DNA of 64,000 nt from DASVBE01 sp963770375 (GTDB taxonomy: Bacteria; Actinomycetota; Actinomycetes; Streptosporangiales; Streptosporangiaceae): positions 186,001-250,000 of the forward strand of contig CAVYPM010000006.1 of NCBI GenBank assembly GCA_963770375.1, given 5' to 3'. A program made the position numbers and the translations under genes. Below, piece by piece: positions 16,070 through 25,094 of the stretch; within the stretch, counting starts at the first letter, position 1, and each line of letters starts with the position of its first letter. Below the pieces are notes generated by a model. The model searched no databases. It saw nothing but the letters and a program-made list of their open reading frames with translations, and was not told the DNA's origin.

Positions 16070-18487
16070 TTACTCGGTGCGCAGCACCTGCCCGCTGCGC
16101 AGCCCGGCCGCCCGGTGCCCGGGCCAGACCGCCAGCAGGTTCGCGGCCAGCAGCCCGGCGGGCACGATCAGCAGCAGCGCCCACACCGCCAGCGGCGGAT
16201 GGTAGGCCAGCGGGGTCGTCTCGGCCACCTGGTGCCACAGCCGCCGGCCCAGGGCCAGCCCCAGCGGCACGCCGAAGACCAGCCCGATCAGCGCCAGCAG
16301 CGACGCCTGGGTGATCACCACCAGCCACGACTGCGGCCGGGTCAGCCCCAGCGCGCGCAGCACGCCCAGCTCATGGCGGCGCCGCCGGACCGCGGTGGCC
16401 AGCGCGTGGCCGACCGCCCCGGCCGCCAGCAGGGCCAGGAACCCGGACAGCGCGACCGGCAGCACCGCCACATCCCTGATCTGCCGGACCTCAGCCGGTG
16501 GCGGCGGGATCTCGAACTGAGCGGGCTCGTGCGCGGCCCGGCTGGCCGCCTTGCTGATCCGCTTGCCCACCGCAGCCACGTCGGCGCCCGGCCGGACCGA
16601 GACCATGGCCACCCGGAACTTGTACGGGTAGTGCGCACCGCGGAAGATCTGCCGGAAGCCGGCCGGCGTGACCCAGGCCCCCTCGGCGTAGCCGTTGTGC
16701 GGCCCCTCAGGGACGAAGCCGATACCGGTGACCGTGTACCGGTGCGTGCCCTTGCCACCGGACACCGGGACCACCGAGCCGACCGCCGCGCCCAGTTGCC
16801 GGGCCGAGCTCGGCGCGAGCACGATCTGCCCGGCCCGGGCGGGCAGCCGCCCAGCCGTCAGCACGACCGGGATCTGCTTCCCGGCGACGGGGGCGATGCT
16901 GTAGGTGGTCAGCGAGATGTTGCCGGAGTAGGCCACCGCGCTATACGTGTCGTTCAGGCCGGTGACGTCGGGGTCCTTCGCCGCCGCGGCCAGCGCCTGC
17001 GGCACCCGGGGCGGCGACTGCCCGTTGAAGCCGACTCCCGTCTCCAGGGCGATGGTCTGGCCGAACCGCTCCGGGTGATTCGCCGCGTCGGTGACCCCCG
17101 CGGTGAAGGTGAACGCGGCCAGCACGCCGAGGACGCCCACGATCGCGCCGGCCAGCGCCGGGCGCACCGGCACCGCGGACCGGCCGCGGCCGGCCTCGAA
17201 CGCGAACCGGGCCCCGACCACCACCGGCACCGGGGCCCCGGCCCGGGCCAGCCCCAGCGCGATCGCCGAGCGGCGGGCCGGGCGGGCCACCCGGCCCGCG
17301 GCCAGCGCGGCCGCCGCCACCGCCGCCGAGCCGGCCAGGACCAGCAGCGGGATCACCGCCCCGCCGACGCCCAGCACCAGCCCGTCGACGCTGATCCCCG
17401 GGCTGGGCTCGAACAGCGAGGCCGCGCCGATCGGCATCCACTGCGACACCACAATCGCCCCGGCCACGCCCACCGCGGTACCGGCGATCGCGGTCAGGAA
17501 CGGCCCAGCCGTGGCCGCGGCCACGGCCTGCCGCGGGGCCAGGCCCACCGGGCGCAGCAGCTGGAGCTCGGCCACGGTGGCCGCGATGTACCGCACGATG
17601 GACTGGCCGAGCAGGAGGATCGCGGCCACCAGCGCGGCCAGCCCGAAGGCCAGCATGCAGGCCGCCTCGAAGGAATCCACCTGCTGTGCGGCCACCCCGA
17701 AGCCGCCGAGGTTGTCCCAGATGTCGATGTCGTTGCGGTGGGTGATCCGGGCCAGGTCGGCGCGGAACTCCGGCAGGCCGGCGCGGCCGTTCCTGAGCCG
17801 GACCAGCGCGTTTACCCAGCCGACGTCATGGGCGCCGACGAAGCTGGCCCGGTGCTGGGCGAACAGCGCGGGCGACGGCAGCACGGCGCCCGGGTTCCCG
17901 ATGTTGTCGGAGAACCACGGAGAGCGGACCACGCCGGTGATCCGCACCCGGATCTCCGGCCCCTTCGCGCGGGCCCCGGTCGTCGGGTCGTAGCCCTTGT
18001 CGGTCTGCTTCGGGGTGGGCAGCTGCAGCGTCAGGTAGTCACCGACGCCCTTGCCGAAGGCCGCCGGGAACGCCGGGGTGACCACGACCTCGTCCTGGCG
18101 CCGCGGGTCGAACATCCGGCCCGCGAGTACCACCGGCCGCTCGATGGTCCGCATGACCGCGTCGTCGCCGGGCGGGAAGCCTTCGCTGGCCACCGCATCG
18201 GGCAGGCCCTTGATGCCGTACCCGGACACCGCGAACGTGGTCAGGGCGGCCACCTCGGGCAGCGCGCGGATCTTGTCCCAGTCGAAGGCCGGCTGGTTGG
18301 GCAGCACGGTGGCGGTGGCGGGCAGGGTCCTGGCGATCAGCCGGCCGAGCGCGGTGTCCCCGCGCCGGGCGGCCGCGATCGCCCCCAGTACGGTGCCCGC
18401 GGACAGCGCGATCAGCAGCCCGAGCACGGTCAGCGACCGCCACCGCCGCCGGGTGTCCAGCCGCAGCCAGGCCAGCGTCACGCGCAT
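16070..18487 (-). CDS. FtsX-like ABC transporter permease
   Basis: An 805-aa membrane protein of the MacB/FtsX permease type. The first helix follows a short basic N terminus (RVTLAWLRLDTRRRWRSL), a large extracytoplasmic domain comes next (about 40-270), then three helices, a second long external domain, and three C-terminal helices with the family signature RRRRHELGVLRALGLTR. Such permeases work with a separate ATPase in lipoprotein, peptide or cell-envelope transport. No ATPase gene is next to it, which is unusual. ATG 18487 has GGGGAGGGG upstream; the frame open to 18685 is not coding upstream. Confidence 0.88.
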   Translation of the reverse strand: MRVTLAWLRLDTRRRWRSLTVLGLLIALSAGTVLGAIAAARRGDTALGRLIARTLPATATVLPNQPAFDWDKIRALPEVAALTTFAVSGYGIKGLPDAVASEGFPPGDDAVMRTIERPVVLAGRMFDPRRQDEVVVTPAFPAAFGKGVGDYLTLQLPTPKQTDKGYDPTTGARAKGPEIRVRITGVVRSPWFSDNIGNPGAVLPSPALFAQHRASFVGAHDVGWVNALVRLRNGRAGLPEFRADLARITHRNDIDIWDNLGGFGVAAQQVDSFEAACMLAFGLAALVAAILLLGQSIVRYIAATVAELQLLRPVGLAPRQAVAAATAGPFLTAIAGTAVGVAGAIVVSQWMPIGAASLFEPSPGISVDGLVLGVGGAVIPLLVLAGSAAVAAAALAAGRVARPARRSAIALGLARAGAPVPVVVGARFAFEAGRGRSAVPVRPALAGAIVGVLGVLAAFTFTAGVTDAANHPERFGQTIALETGVGFNGQSPPRVPQALAAAAKDPDVTGLNDTYSAVAYSGNISLTTYSIAPVAGKQIPVVLTAGRLPARAGQIVLAPSSARQLGAAVGSVVPVSGGKGTHRYTVTGIGFVPEGPHNGYAEGAWVTPAGFRQIFRGAHYPYKFRVAMVSVRPGADVAAVGKRISKAASRAAHEPAQFEIPPPPAEVRQIRDVAVLPVALSGFLALLAAGAVGHALATAVRRRRHELGVLRALGLTRPQSWLVVITQASLLALIGLVFGVPLGLALGRRLWHQVAETTPLAYHPPLAVWALLLIVPAGLLAANLLAVWPGHRAAGLRSGQVLRTE

Positions 18488-18637
18488 GGGTTCCAGCCCC
18501 TCCCCGTACCGCACGCGGCCCGTCCTGGCGTCCCGCAGCGGCTTGCCCCTATCTAAGGCCACCGGGGCCGGCCAGGCCAAGGGTGCTAGGACGACCCCGC
18601 CCCCGTGGTGCTGCCACCCCCGGCGGCCCGGTCCCGC

Positions 18638-18719
18638 CCCGAGGATGTGCCCTCGCCGGCTTATCCCGTCCCGAGGATGTGCCATCGACGACTTCTATGC
18701 CTTCGATGGCACATCCTCG
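18638..18719. repeat. Direct and inverted repeats of CCGAGGATGTGCC
   Basis: CCCGAGGATGTGCC occurs directly at 18638-18651 and 18670-18683. The second copy is the left arm of a perfect 17-bp inverted repeat (18672-18688 with 18703-18719, 14-nt loop). The block lies between the divergent FtsX and PadR genes, about 75 bp before the PadR operator. It could be a hairpin or a multi-site operator. Confidence 0.8.
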
Positions 18720-18795
18720 CGTTCGGCGATGGGCTGTGCCGGGCACGTTTGGCGGGCTGACGCGTTATTACTTGTGTACGGCCGGATCGTGACGT

Positions 18796-18830
18796 ACTCT
18801 GTCGATATATCGTGATCGTATCGACAGAGT
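18796..18830. promoter_or_regulatory. PadR operator dyad
   Basis: ACTCTGTCGATA at 18796-18807 and its exact complement at 18819-18830 flank an 11-nt spacer, 17 bp before the PadR ATG. PadR repressors bind such inverted repeats over their own promoters, so autorepression of the PadR/DUF1707 operon is the natural reading. Confidence 0.8.
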
Positions 18831-18847
18831 CAAGGCAGGGGAGCGAG

Positions 18848-19585
18848 ATGCCATCAACCGGTTCATCGGCCTGGGACTTCGACTTTCTGCTGCCTGGCGC
18901 GCTCGGCAAGCTGGCCGTCCTGTGCCACGAGGCGCAGAAGGCCGGCACCAAGGCCGCGTTCGGCTGGGGCCACAGCACGGAGAGCAGGCGGTCCCGCCCC
19001 AGCAGCGGCTGGTCCGGGCCGTGGGGCGGCGGCTTCGGCGGCCCAGCCGGCGCCTGGTGGCCGGGTCCGCCGGGGGCGGCCACGAAGCCGGCCGGGCCGC
19101 GCGGGACCAAGGCCGGCCGGGGCGACGTGCGCGCGGCCATCCTGGCCGTGCTGTCCGGCGGGCCGTGCAACGGCTACCAGATCATGTCGGAGATCGAGGA
19201 GCGCAGCGGCGGCGCCTGGCGGCCCAGCCCCGGCGCGGTCTACCCGGCCCTGTCCCAGCTGGCCGACGAGGGCCTGATCGTGGGTGAGGAGTCCAGCGGC
19301 CGCCGGGTCTTCCGGCTGACCGACGAGGGCCGCCGGTACATCGAGGAGAACCCGGAGATGGCCCGCGGCGCCTGGGAGTCGCAGGAGCAGCAGGAGGCCT
19401 GGCAGCTGCCCGGCCTGTTCGCGGTGGCCGCCCGCCTCGGCGGCGGCATCGTGCAGGTCGCGCACGCGGGCACGCCGGCCCAGGTGCGGGCCGCGGAGCG
19501 GCTGCTGGAGCAGACCCGGCGGCGGCTGTACCAGATCCTGGCCGACGACGAGTCCGGCGAACCGGACGAGGACGACGAGCAGTAG
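18848..19585 (+). CDS. PadR-family transcriptional regulator
   Basis: A 245-aa regulator. An N-terminal tail of about 95 residues, rich in Gly, Pro and Trp, precedes a winged helix with the PadR signature (AAILAVLSGGPCNGYQIMSE, SPGAVYPALSQLADEGLI, RRVFRLTDEG). A C-terminal dimerisation helix ends in an acidic tail. PadR proteins repress envelope, phenolic-acid and multidrug-resistance genes. ATG 18848 follows AGGGGAGCG; the frame open from 18812 overlaps the operator. The DUF1707 gene follows after 17 bp and is a common partner of actinobacterial PadR regulators, so it is probably co-regulated through the dyad at 18796-18830. Confidence 0.93.
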   Translation: MPSTGSSAWDFDFLLPGALGKLAVLCHEAQKAGTKAAFGWGHSTESRRSRPSSGWSGPWGGGFGGPAGAWWPGPPGAATKPAGPRGTKAGRGDVRAAILAVLSGGPCNGYQIMSEIEERSGGAWRPSPGAVYPALSQLADEGLIVGEESSGRRVFRLTDEGRRYIEENPEMARGAWESQEQQEAWQLPGLFAVAARLGGGIVQVAHAGTPAQVRAAERLLEQTRRRLYQILADDESGEPDEDDEQ

Positions 19586-19602
19586 CAGAAGGCAGGACGG
19601 CA

Positions 19603-20127
19603 ATGGATGATCGCTTCCGCGCTTCGGACGCCGACCGCGACCGGGTCGCCGACGCGCTGCGTGAGCACTATGCGGCGGGCCGGCTGTCCGCCGACGAGCT
19701 GGACGAGCGGCTGACGACGGCGCTCAGCGCCCGGACCCTGGGCGAGCTGAACCAGGTCCTGACCGACCTGCCAGGCCCGGCCCGGGTGCTGCAGCCGGGC
19801 GGCTGGCGGCCGCCGCAGTCCGCACCGGTGTGGGTCACCGTCCGGCGGCGGCCGCGGGTCGCGCCGCTGGTGCTGCTGGCCCTGCTCGTCACGCTGGTGC
19901 TGCCCGGCGCGGGCTGGGTCCTGTTCAGCGTGCTCCAGGCGGTTCTGCTGGTCATGCTGGTGGCCATGCTCGCGGGCACGTTCGTCGCGGCCCGGTTCTG
20001 GCGGCGCGCCCGGCGGGAGTGGACCCGAATGAGTGAGGATTACGGTGGGTACGGCCCGGGCCACTCTCACCATCCGAACTGGCCCGGCGGCTGGAACCGG
20101 CACCAGTTCGGCAGCTGGTCGCCCTGA
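19603..20127 (+). CDS. DUF1707 membrane protein
   Basis: A 174-aa protein with an N-terminal DUF1707 domain (RASDADRDRVADALREHYA, then GRLSADELDERLTTALSART), a short Pro-rich linker and two adjacent hydrophobic segments (about 86-125), ending in a His/Trp/Gly-rich cytoplasmic or external tail. DUF1707 is a small helical domain common in actinobacteria with no proven function; it resembles SHOCT domains that help membrane-protein oligomerisation. It is the second gene of the PadR operon, and a strong hairpin follows it at 20142-20173. Confidence 0.9.
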   Translation: MDDRFRASDADRDRVADALREHYAAGRLSADELDERLTTALSARTLGELNQVLTDLPGPARVLQPGGWRPPQSAPVWVTVRRRPRVAPLVLLALLVTLVLPGAGWVLFSVLQAVLLVMLVAMLAGTFVAARFWRRARREWTRMSEDYGGYGPGHSHHPNWPGGWNRHQFGSWSP

Positions 20128-20141
20128 CGAGGCCCTGACCT

Positions 20142-20173
20142 GGCGGCCAGCGGTCCCTCCGCCGCTGGCCGCC
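20142..20173 (+). terminator. Hairpin terminator after PadR/DUF1707 operon
   Basis: GGCGGCCAGCGG at 20142-20153 pairs perfectly with its complement at 20162-20173 (8-nt loop), 14 bp after the DUF1707 stop. No T tract follows. Confidence 0.65.
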
Positions 20174-20282
20174 TGCTCCTGCCGGATGCGTGCTTGCGCG
20201 CCGGGCTCACCTGCGAACATGGATAGGTGAGAGTTACCCGGCTTGTCACGCTCGATGACGGCCCGGCCGACAGGAGTGCGCC

Positions 20283-23200
20283 ATGACCGTCACCGCAGCG
20301 GGCTTTGACCTGGACGCGAAGTACCGGGTCACCGAAGGCGGCATCCTCATCACCGGTGTCCAGGCCCTGGCCCGGGTGCTGTTCGACCAGATCCGTGCCG
20401 ACCGGCGGCGCGGCCTGCGGACGGCCGCCTTCGTCTGCGGTTACCCCGGCTCCCCGCTGGGCGGCTTCGACCAGACCCTGCAGCGCACCGGGCCGCTGCT
20501 GGGCGAGCACGACGTGCACTGGGAGCCCGGCGTCAACGAGGACCTGGCCGCCACCGCGGTGTGGGGCAGCCAGCAGGACAACCTGGCCCCGCTGACCAAG
20601 CACGACGGCGTCATCGGCATGTGGTACGGCAAGGCGCCGGGCGTGGACCGCAGCGGCGACGTGTTCCGGCACGCCAACCTGCACGGGGCCGGCCGGAACG
20701 GCGGCGTGCTCTGCGCGATCGGCGACGACCCGGCGTCCAAGTCCTCCACGCTGCCCGGCGCCAGCGAGGTCGCGATGTACGACGCGGGCATGCCGGTGCT
20801 CGCCCCCGGCACCTCCCAGGAGGTCCTCGACCTTGGCCGGCACGGCTACGAGCTGTCCCGGTACAGCGGCTGCTGGGTCGGCCTGAAGATCGTCACCGCG
20901 GTGGCCGACGGGTTCGGCTCGGCCGACGTCGCGGCCGGCCGGATCGACGCCCGGTTCCCCGAACTGTCCTTCGGCGGCCGCCCCTGGCGGCACGAGCAGC
21001 GGCCCCGGTTCTTCCTGCCCGACACGATCGAGCTGGAGGCCGAGCTGTACGAGCGCCGGCACGCCGCGGCCCGGGCCTACGCCGCGGAGAACCACCTCGA
21101 CGTGGTCGAGGTGGACCCGCCGGACGCGTGGCTGACGATCCTGTCGGCCGGCCGGTGCTACCGGGAGATGCGCCAGGCCCTGGCCGACCTCGGCCTGGTC
21201 TCCGACGACGACGTCCGCGGCGCCGGGATCCGGCTGGTCCGGCTGGGCATGATCTACCCGGTCGAGCCCGGGGTGCTCCGCGCCGCCGCCCGCGGGGTGC
21301 AGGAACTGCTGGTCGTCGAGGAGAAGCGGCCGTTCATCGAGCGGTTCGCCCGGGAGCAGCTGTACGACCTGGCGGAGCGGCCGCGGATCACCGGGAAGCG
21401 GGACGATCAGGACCGGCCGCTGATCCCGGTCGACGGCGAGCTGACCGCGGACCGGCTGCGCCCGATCCTGGCCCGCCGCCTGGCCCAGCGGCTGAGCACC
21501 CCCGCGCTGATCGCGGCCGCCGAGCCGCCGCGGCCGCGCACCCAGCTGACCCTGCTGCCGCCCAGCCCGGCGGCCACCCGCACGGCCGGGTTCTGCAGCG
21601 GCTGCCCGCACAACCGGTCCACGGTGGCGGGCGCGGGCTCACCGGTCGGCGGCGGGGTGGGCTGCCACGCCATGGTCATGTGGCTGGACCGCGGCGCGGT
21701 GTCGTACTCGCAGATGGGCGGCGAGGGCGCGCAGTGGCTGGGCCGGGCGCCGTTCACCGACGTGCCGCACTACGTGCAGAACGTCGGGGACGGCACGTTC
21801 TTCCACTCCGGCAGCCTGGCCGTGCGCGCCGCGGTGTCGGCCGGGGCCACGATGACCTTCAAGATCCTCTACAACGGCGTGGTCGCGATGACCGGCGGCC
21901 AGGACCCGGCCGGCCAGCTGGACGTGCCGCGGCTGTGCCAGGCCATGGCGGCCGAGGGCGTCGCCCGGATCATGGTGGTGGCCGAGGACCCGTCGAAGTA
22001 CGGCCGCCGGTCCGGGCTGCCGGCCGGCACCAGGGTCTGGGGCCGGGACCGGCTCGCCGAGGCCGAGCGCACGCTGGCCGCGGTGCCCGGCGTCACCGTC
22101 CTCGTCTACGACCAGGCCTGCGCGGCGGAACTGCGCCGGCTGCGCAAGCGCGGCCGCGCCCCGGAGCGCACCCAGCGGGTGGTCATCAACGAGGCGGTCT
22201 GCGAGGGCTGCGGCGACTGCGGGGTGAAGAGCAACTGCCTGTCGGTCCGGCCGGTGGACACCGAGCTTGGCCGCAAGACGCAGATCGACCAGTCCTCCTG
22301 CAACACCGACTACAGCTGCCTGGACGGCGACTGCCCCTCGTTCGTGACCGTGCAGTCCCCGCCGCCCAGCGCGGACAAGCCGCGGCCGCTGCCCGACCTG
22401 CCCGCGGATCTGCCCGAGCCGGCGGACAAGGCCACCGTCCCGGCCGCGGGCGGGTACTCGCTGGTGGCCACCGGCATCGGCGGCACCGGCGTGGTCATGC
22501 TCAACCAGGTGCTGGCCACCGCGGCGTTCCTTGACGGCCTCGGCGTGACCGGGCTCGACCAGACCGGGCTCAGCCAGAAGGCCGGCCCGGTCGTGTCCCA
22601 CCTGCGGCTGTGGCGCGGCGACCAGGACCCGGCGGACGGCCCGCGGAACGCCCACGTAGCGCACCCGGCGGCGTCCAACGCGGTCGGCGAGGAGTCGGCC
22701 GACCTGCTGCTGGCCCTGGACGTGCTGGTCGCGGCCGAGCCCCGGCACCTGTCCCGGCTCCGCCCGGACCGCACGGTGACCGTCGCGTCGACCTCGCTGG
22801 TGCCCACGGCCGGCATGGTCCGCGGCGCCACCGGCGCGCCCGACCTGGTGCCGCTGCTCGCCGCGCTCCGCGAGCTGACGAAGCCCGGCTCGTTCACCGA
22901 GGTGGACACGGTGGCGCTGGCCACCGCGCTGTTCGGGGACGCGATCGCGGCCAACCTGATCGCCCTCGGCGCGGCCTACCAGGCCGGCGCGGTGCCGCTG
23001 GAGGCCGCGTCCATCGCCCGGGCCATCGAGCTGAACGGCGTCGCGGTGGACCGGAACCAGGCCGCGTTCCTGGCCGGGCGGCTGGCCGTGCACGACCCGG
23101 GCCGGCTGCCCTCCGCCCGGCGGGCCGGCGAGCTGCGCCGCGAGCCGGCCGCCGGGGCGCTGAAGGCCGCCGCCGCGCAGGCCGCGGACCGCGGCATCAC

Positions 23201-23855
23201 CGGGCCGGCCGCGGACCTGGCCGCCCGCCGGGCCGCCGAGCTCGTCGGCTACCAGAACCCCGCGCTGGCCGGCCGGTATCTCGACCTGGTCGCCGCCGCG
23301 GCCCGGGCCGAGGCGGACCTGCCGGGCGGCGCGGGCGGACCAGGCGAGCTCGCCGTCGGGGTCGCTGACGGCTTCTTCCACCTGCTCGCCTACAAGGACG
23401 AGTACGAGGTGGCCCGGCTGCACCTGCTGCCCGAGTTCCGCGCGGCGCTGGCCGAGGCGGTGCCGGGCGGCCACGGGGTCCGGTATCAGCTGCACCCGCC
23501 CGTCCTGCGGGCCCTGGGGATGCGCCGCAAGCTGGCCCTGCCGGCCCCGGTGGCCCGCCCGGCCTTCGGCGTGCTGCGGGCCATGCGGCACGTCCGCGGC
23601 ACCCCGGCCGACGTGTTCGGCTACAGCCGGGTCCGCCGTACCGAGCGGCGGCTGGCCGCCGAGTACGAGGACGGCCTGCGCGCCGTGCTGCCCGGCCTGG
23701 ATGAGGGCCGGCTCGCCGCCACGGTGGAGCTGGCCCGGCTGCCGCTGGGCATCCGCGGCTACGAGCACATCAAGCTGGCGGCCATAGCGCGGTACGCCGC
23801 GGACCGGGCGAAGCTGCTCGGCGAGCTGGGCGGGCCCGCTGAGGGCCCCGCTTAG
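20283..23855 (+). CDS. Indolepyruvate ferredoxin oxidoreductase family protein (fused)
   Basis: An 1190-aa single-chain 2-oxoacid:acceptor oxidoreductase that should oxidatively decarboxylate aryl-pyruvates such as indolepyruvate to acyl-CoA. In order: pyrimidine-binding TPP domain (VCGYPGSPLGG at 52-62), a CSGCPHNRST motif (about 437), the TPP diphosphate loop GDGTFFHSG (about 502), an iron-sulfur cluster motif CEGCGDCGVKSNC (about 640), and the gamma-type domain starting at GIGGTGVVMLNQ (about 730), with a C-terminal DUF6537-like part. Large fused forms of this kind occur in aerobic proteobacteria and actinobacteria. It is monocistronic; ATG 20283 follows a GGAG. Probably aromatic amino-acid catabolism. 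Confidence 0.92.
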   Translation: MTVTAAGFDLDAKYRVTEGGILITGVQALARVLFDQIRADRRRGLRTAAFVCGYPGSPLGGFDQTLQRTGPLLGEHDVHWEPGVNEDLAATAVWGSQQDNLAPLTKHDGVIGMWYGKAPGVDRSGDVFRHANLHGAGRNGGVLCAIGDDPASKSSTLPGASEVAMYDAGMPVLAPGTSQEVLDLGRHGYELSRYSGCWVGLKIVTAVADGFGSADVAAGRIDARFPELSFGGRPWRHEQRPRFFLPDTIELEAELYERRHAAARAYAAENHLDVVEVDPPDAWLTILSAGRCYREMRQALADLGLVSDDDVRGAGIRLVRLGMIYPVEPGVLRAAARGVQELLVVEEKRPFIERFAREQLYDLAERPRITGKRDDQDRPLIPVDGELTADRLRPILARRLAQRLSTPALIAAAEPPRPRTQLTLLPPSPAATRTAGFCSGCPHNRSTVAGAGSPVGGGVGCHAMVMWLDRGAVSYSQMGGEGAQWLGRAPFTDVPHYVQNVGDGTFFHSGSLAVRAAVSAGATMTFKILYNGVVAMTGGQDPAGQLDVPRLCQAMAAEGVARIMVVAEDPSKYGRRSGLPAGTRVWGRDRLAEAERTLAAVPGVTVLVYDQACAAELRRLRKRGRAPERTQRVVINEAVCEGCGDCGVKSNCLSVRPVDTELGRKTQIDQSSCNTDYSCLDGDCPSFVTVQSPPPSADKPRPLPDLPADLPEPADKATVPAAGGYSLVATGIGGTGVVMLNQVLATAAFLDGLGVTGLDQTGLSQKAGPVVSHLRLWRGDQDPADGPRNAHVAHPAASNAVGEESADLLLALDVLVAAEPRHLSRLRPDRTVTVASTSLVPTAGMVRGATGAPDLVPLLAALRELTKPGSFTEVDTVALATALFGDAIAANLIALGAAYQAGAVPLEAASIARAIELNGVAVDRNQAAFLAGRLAVHDPGRLPSARRAGELRREPAAGALKAAAAQAADRGITGPAADLAARRAAELVGYQNPALAGRYLDLVAAAARAEADLPGGAGGPGELAVGVADGFFHLLAYKDEYEVARLHLLPEFRAALAEAVPGGHGVRYQLHPPVLRALGMRRKLALPAPVARPAFGVLRAMRHVRGTPADVFGYSRVRRTERRLAAEYEDGLRAVLPGLDEGRLAATVELARLPLGIRGYEHIKLAAIARYAADRAKLLGELGGPAEGPA

Positions 23856-23870
23856 GGACGCAGCCCAGGG

Positions 23871-24016
23871 CTGTCCCGGAGTCCCTGGCCGCGGGCCCCC
23901 GCACCCGCCTGGCGGCGTTGTCGTCGTCGCCCATAGCTCCGCTATGGGCTCCTCCTCCGCCTTGCCAGCCGGGCGCGGGATGCCCGCTCCCTGATCGACC
24001 CGGGACTCCGGGACAG
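23871..24016. repeat. Nested palindromic intergenic element
   Basis: Outer arms CTGTCCCGGAGTCCC (23871-23885) and its exact complement (24002-24016) enclose a second perfect hairpin, CCCATAGC-TCC-GCTATGGG (23930-23948), itself flanked by imperfectly complementary arms. It fills the space between two convergent genes. It may act as a bidirectional terminator, and the nested architecture suggests a dispersed REP-like element. Confidence 0.7.
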
Positions 24017-24019
24017 ACC

Positions 24020-25090
24020 CTATGCGTCGCCGACCAGGTAGGAGGTCACCGCCAGCACCGAGTAGGCGGACAGCAGGATCGCGCCGCTCAGCCGGCTGGT
24101 GCGGCCGCTGCGCAGCACCAGCGCGGGCAGCGCCGCGGCGGCCGCCAGCGCGATCAGCTCGAACGGCCGGAAGCTGAGCGTCAGCGGCTGCCAGGCCCAG
24201 GAGAGCAGCGCGATCAGCGGGAGCACCAGGCCGGCGATCTGCGCGCCGGAGGCCAGCGGGATCTCGGTGGCCAGCTTGACCCGGCCGCGCCGGGCCAGCA
24301 TGATCGCGCTGCCGTGCTCGGTGGCGTTGCCGACGATAGCCACGATGACAAACGCGACGAAGAACTCCGGCAGGTGCGCCGCGGCCGCGAACGCCTGCAG
24401 CGTGCTGACCAGCGTCTCGCTGACCAGCGCGGTCAGCGCGGTGGCCACGCCCAGCACGGCGAGCGCGGCCGGCAGTGGCCAGCCGTCCCCGGAGCCGGGC
24501 TCGGCGGCCAGGCCGATCTGCCGGTGGCGGCGCAGCGCGTACCTGGTCACCACCGCGCACACGGCCAGCAGCACGACCGAGATCAGCACCGACAGCTCGG
24601 CGAGCGACCGGCGGTTCTCGTCGCCGTGGAAGCCGGGCGCGGCCGCGGCCAGCACCAGGAGAGTGGCGAACCCGACCAGGCCCAGGGACAGGTAGGCGGA
24701 CGGCCGGTCGATCGGGCCCTGCCGGCCGAGCAGCAGGGTCAGCCCGAGCACGAGCAGCAGGTTGCCGGCCACCGAGCCGACCAGCGAGGCCCGGACGATC
24801 TCGGTCAGCCCGCTGGACACCGCGATCAGCGCGATGATCAGCTCGGGCGCGTTGCCGAACGTCGCGTTCAGGAAGCCGCCGATGCCCGGGCCGGTGTGGT
24901 TGGCCAGCTGGTCGGTGGCCTCGCCGATCACCCAGGACAGCGGGAGCAGGGCCAGCGCGGCCAGCACGAACAGGACCAGCTCGTCGGCCAGCCCGGCCCA
25001 GTCCAGGATGAGCACCACCGGGGTGATCAGCAGCCCGGCCGCTAGCAGAACGTGAGCAGGCCTCAGCCGCTTACGGGTCATCCTGTACAC
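24020..25090 (-). CDS. Calcium/proton exchanger (CaCA/Cax type)
   Basis: A 356-aa integral membrane antiporter with about 11 helices. Both alpha-repeat signatures are present: GGFLNATFGNAPELIIALIA (about 72-91) and VAIVGNATEHGSAIMLA (about 243-259), each with the ion-binding Asn-Glu pair. These define the Ca2+/H+ exchangers (Cax/ChaA), which extrude Ca2+ in exchange for protons. The GTG at 25090 with AAGG upstream is listed; an ATG three codons later (25081) is also possible. It is monocistronic, convergent with the oxidoreductase and followed by the nested palindrome. Confidence 0.92.
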   Translation of the reverse strand: MYRMTRKRLRPAHVLLAAGLLITPVVLILDWAGLADELVLFVLAALALLPLSWVIGEATDQLANHTGPGIGGFLNATFGNAPELIIALIAVSSGLTEIVRASLVGSVAGNLLLVLGLTLLLGRQGPIDRPSAYLSLGLVGFATLLVLAAAAPGFHGDENRRSLAELSVLISVVLLAVCAVVTRYALRRHRQIGLAAEPGSGDGWPLPAALAVLGVATALTALVSETLVSTLQAFAAAAHLPEFFVAFVIVAIVGNATEHGSAIMLARRGRVKLATEIPLASGAQIAGLVLPLIALLSWAWQPLTLSFRPFELIALAAAAALPALVLRSGRTSRLSGAILLSAYSVLAVTSYLVGDA

Positions 25091-25094
25091 ACTG

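Noticed and set aside
23921..23948. Possible phage attachment site at the CCCATAGC hairpin
   Set aside because: It is symmetrical and part of a larger palindrome, and no integrase is present; a dispersed element or terminator is simpler.
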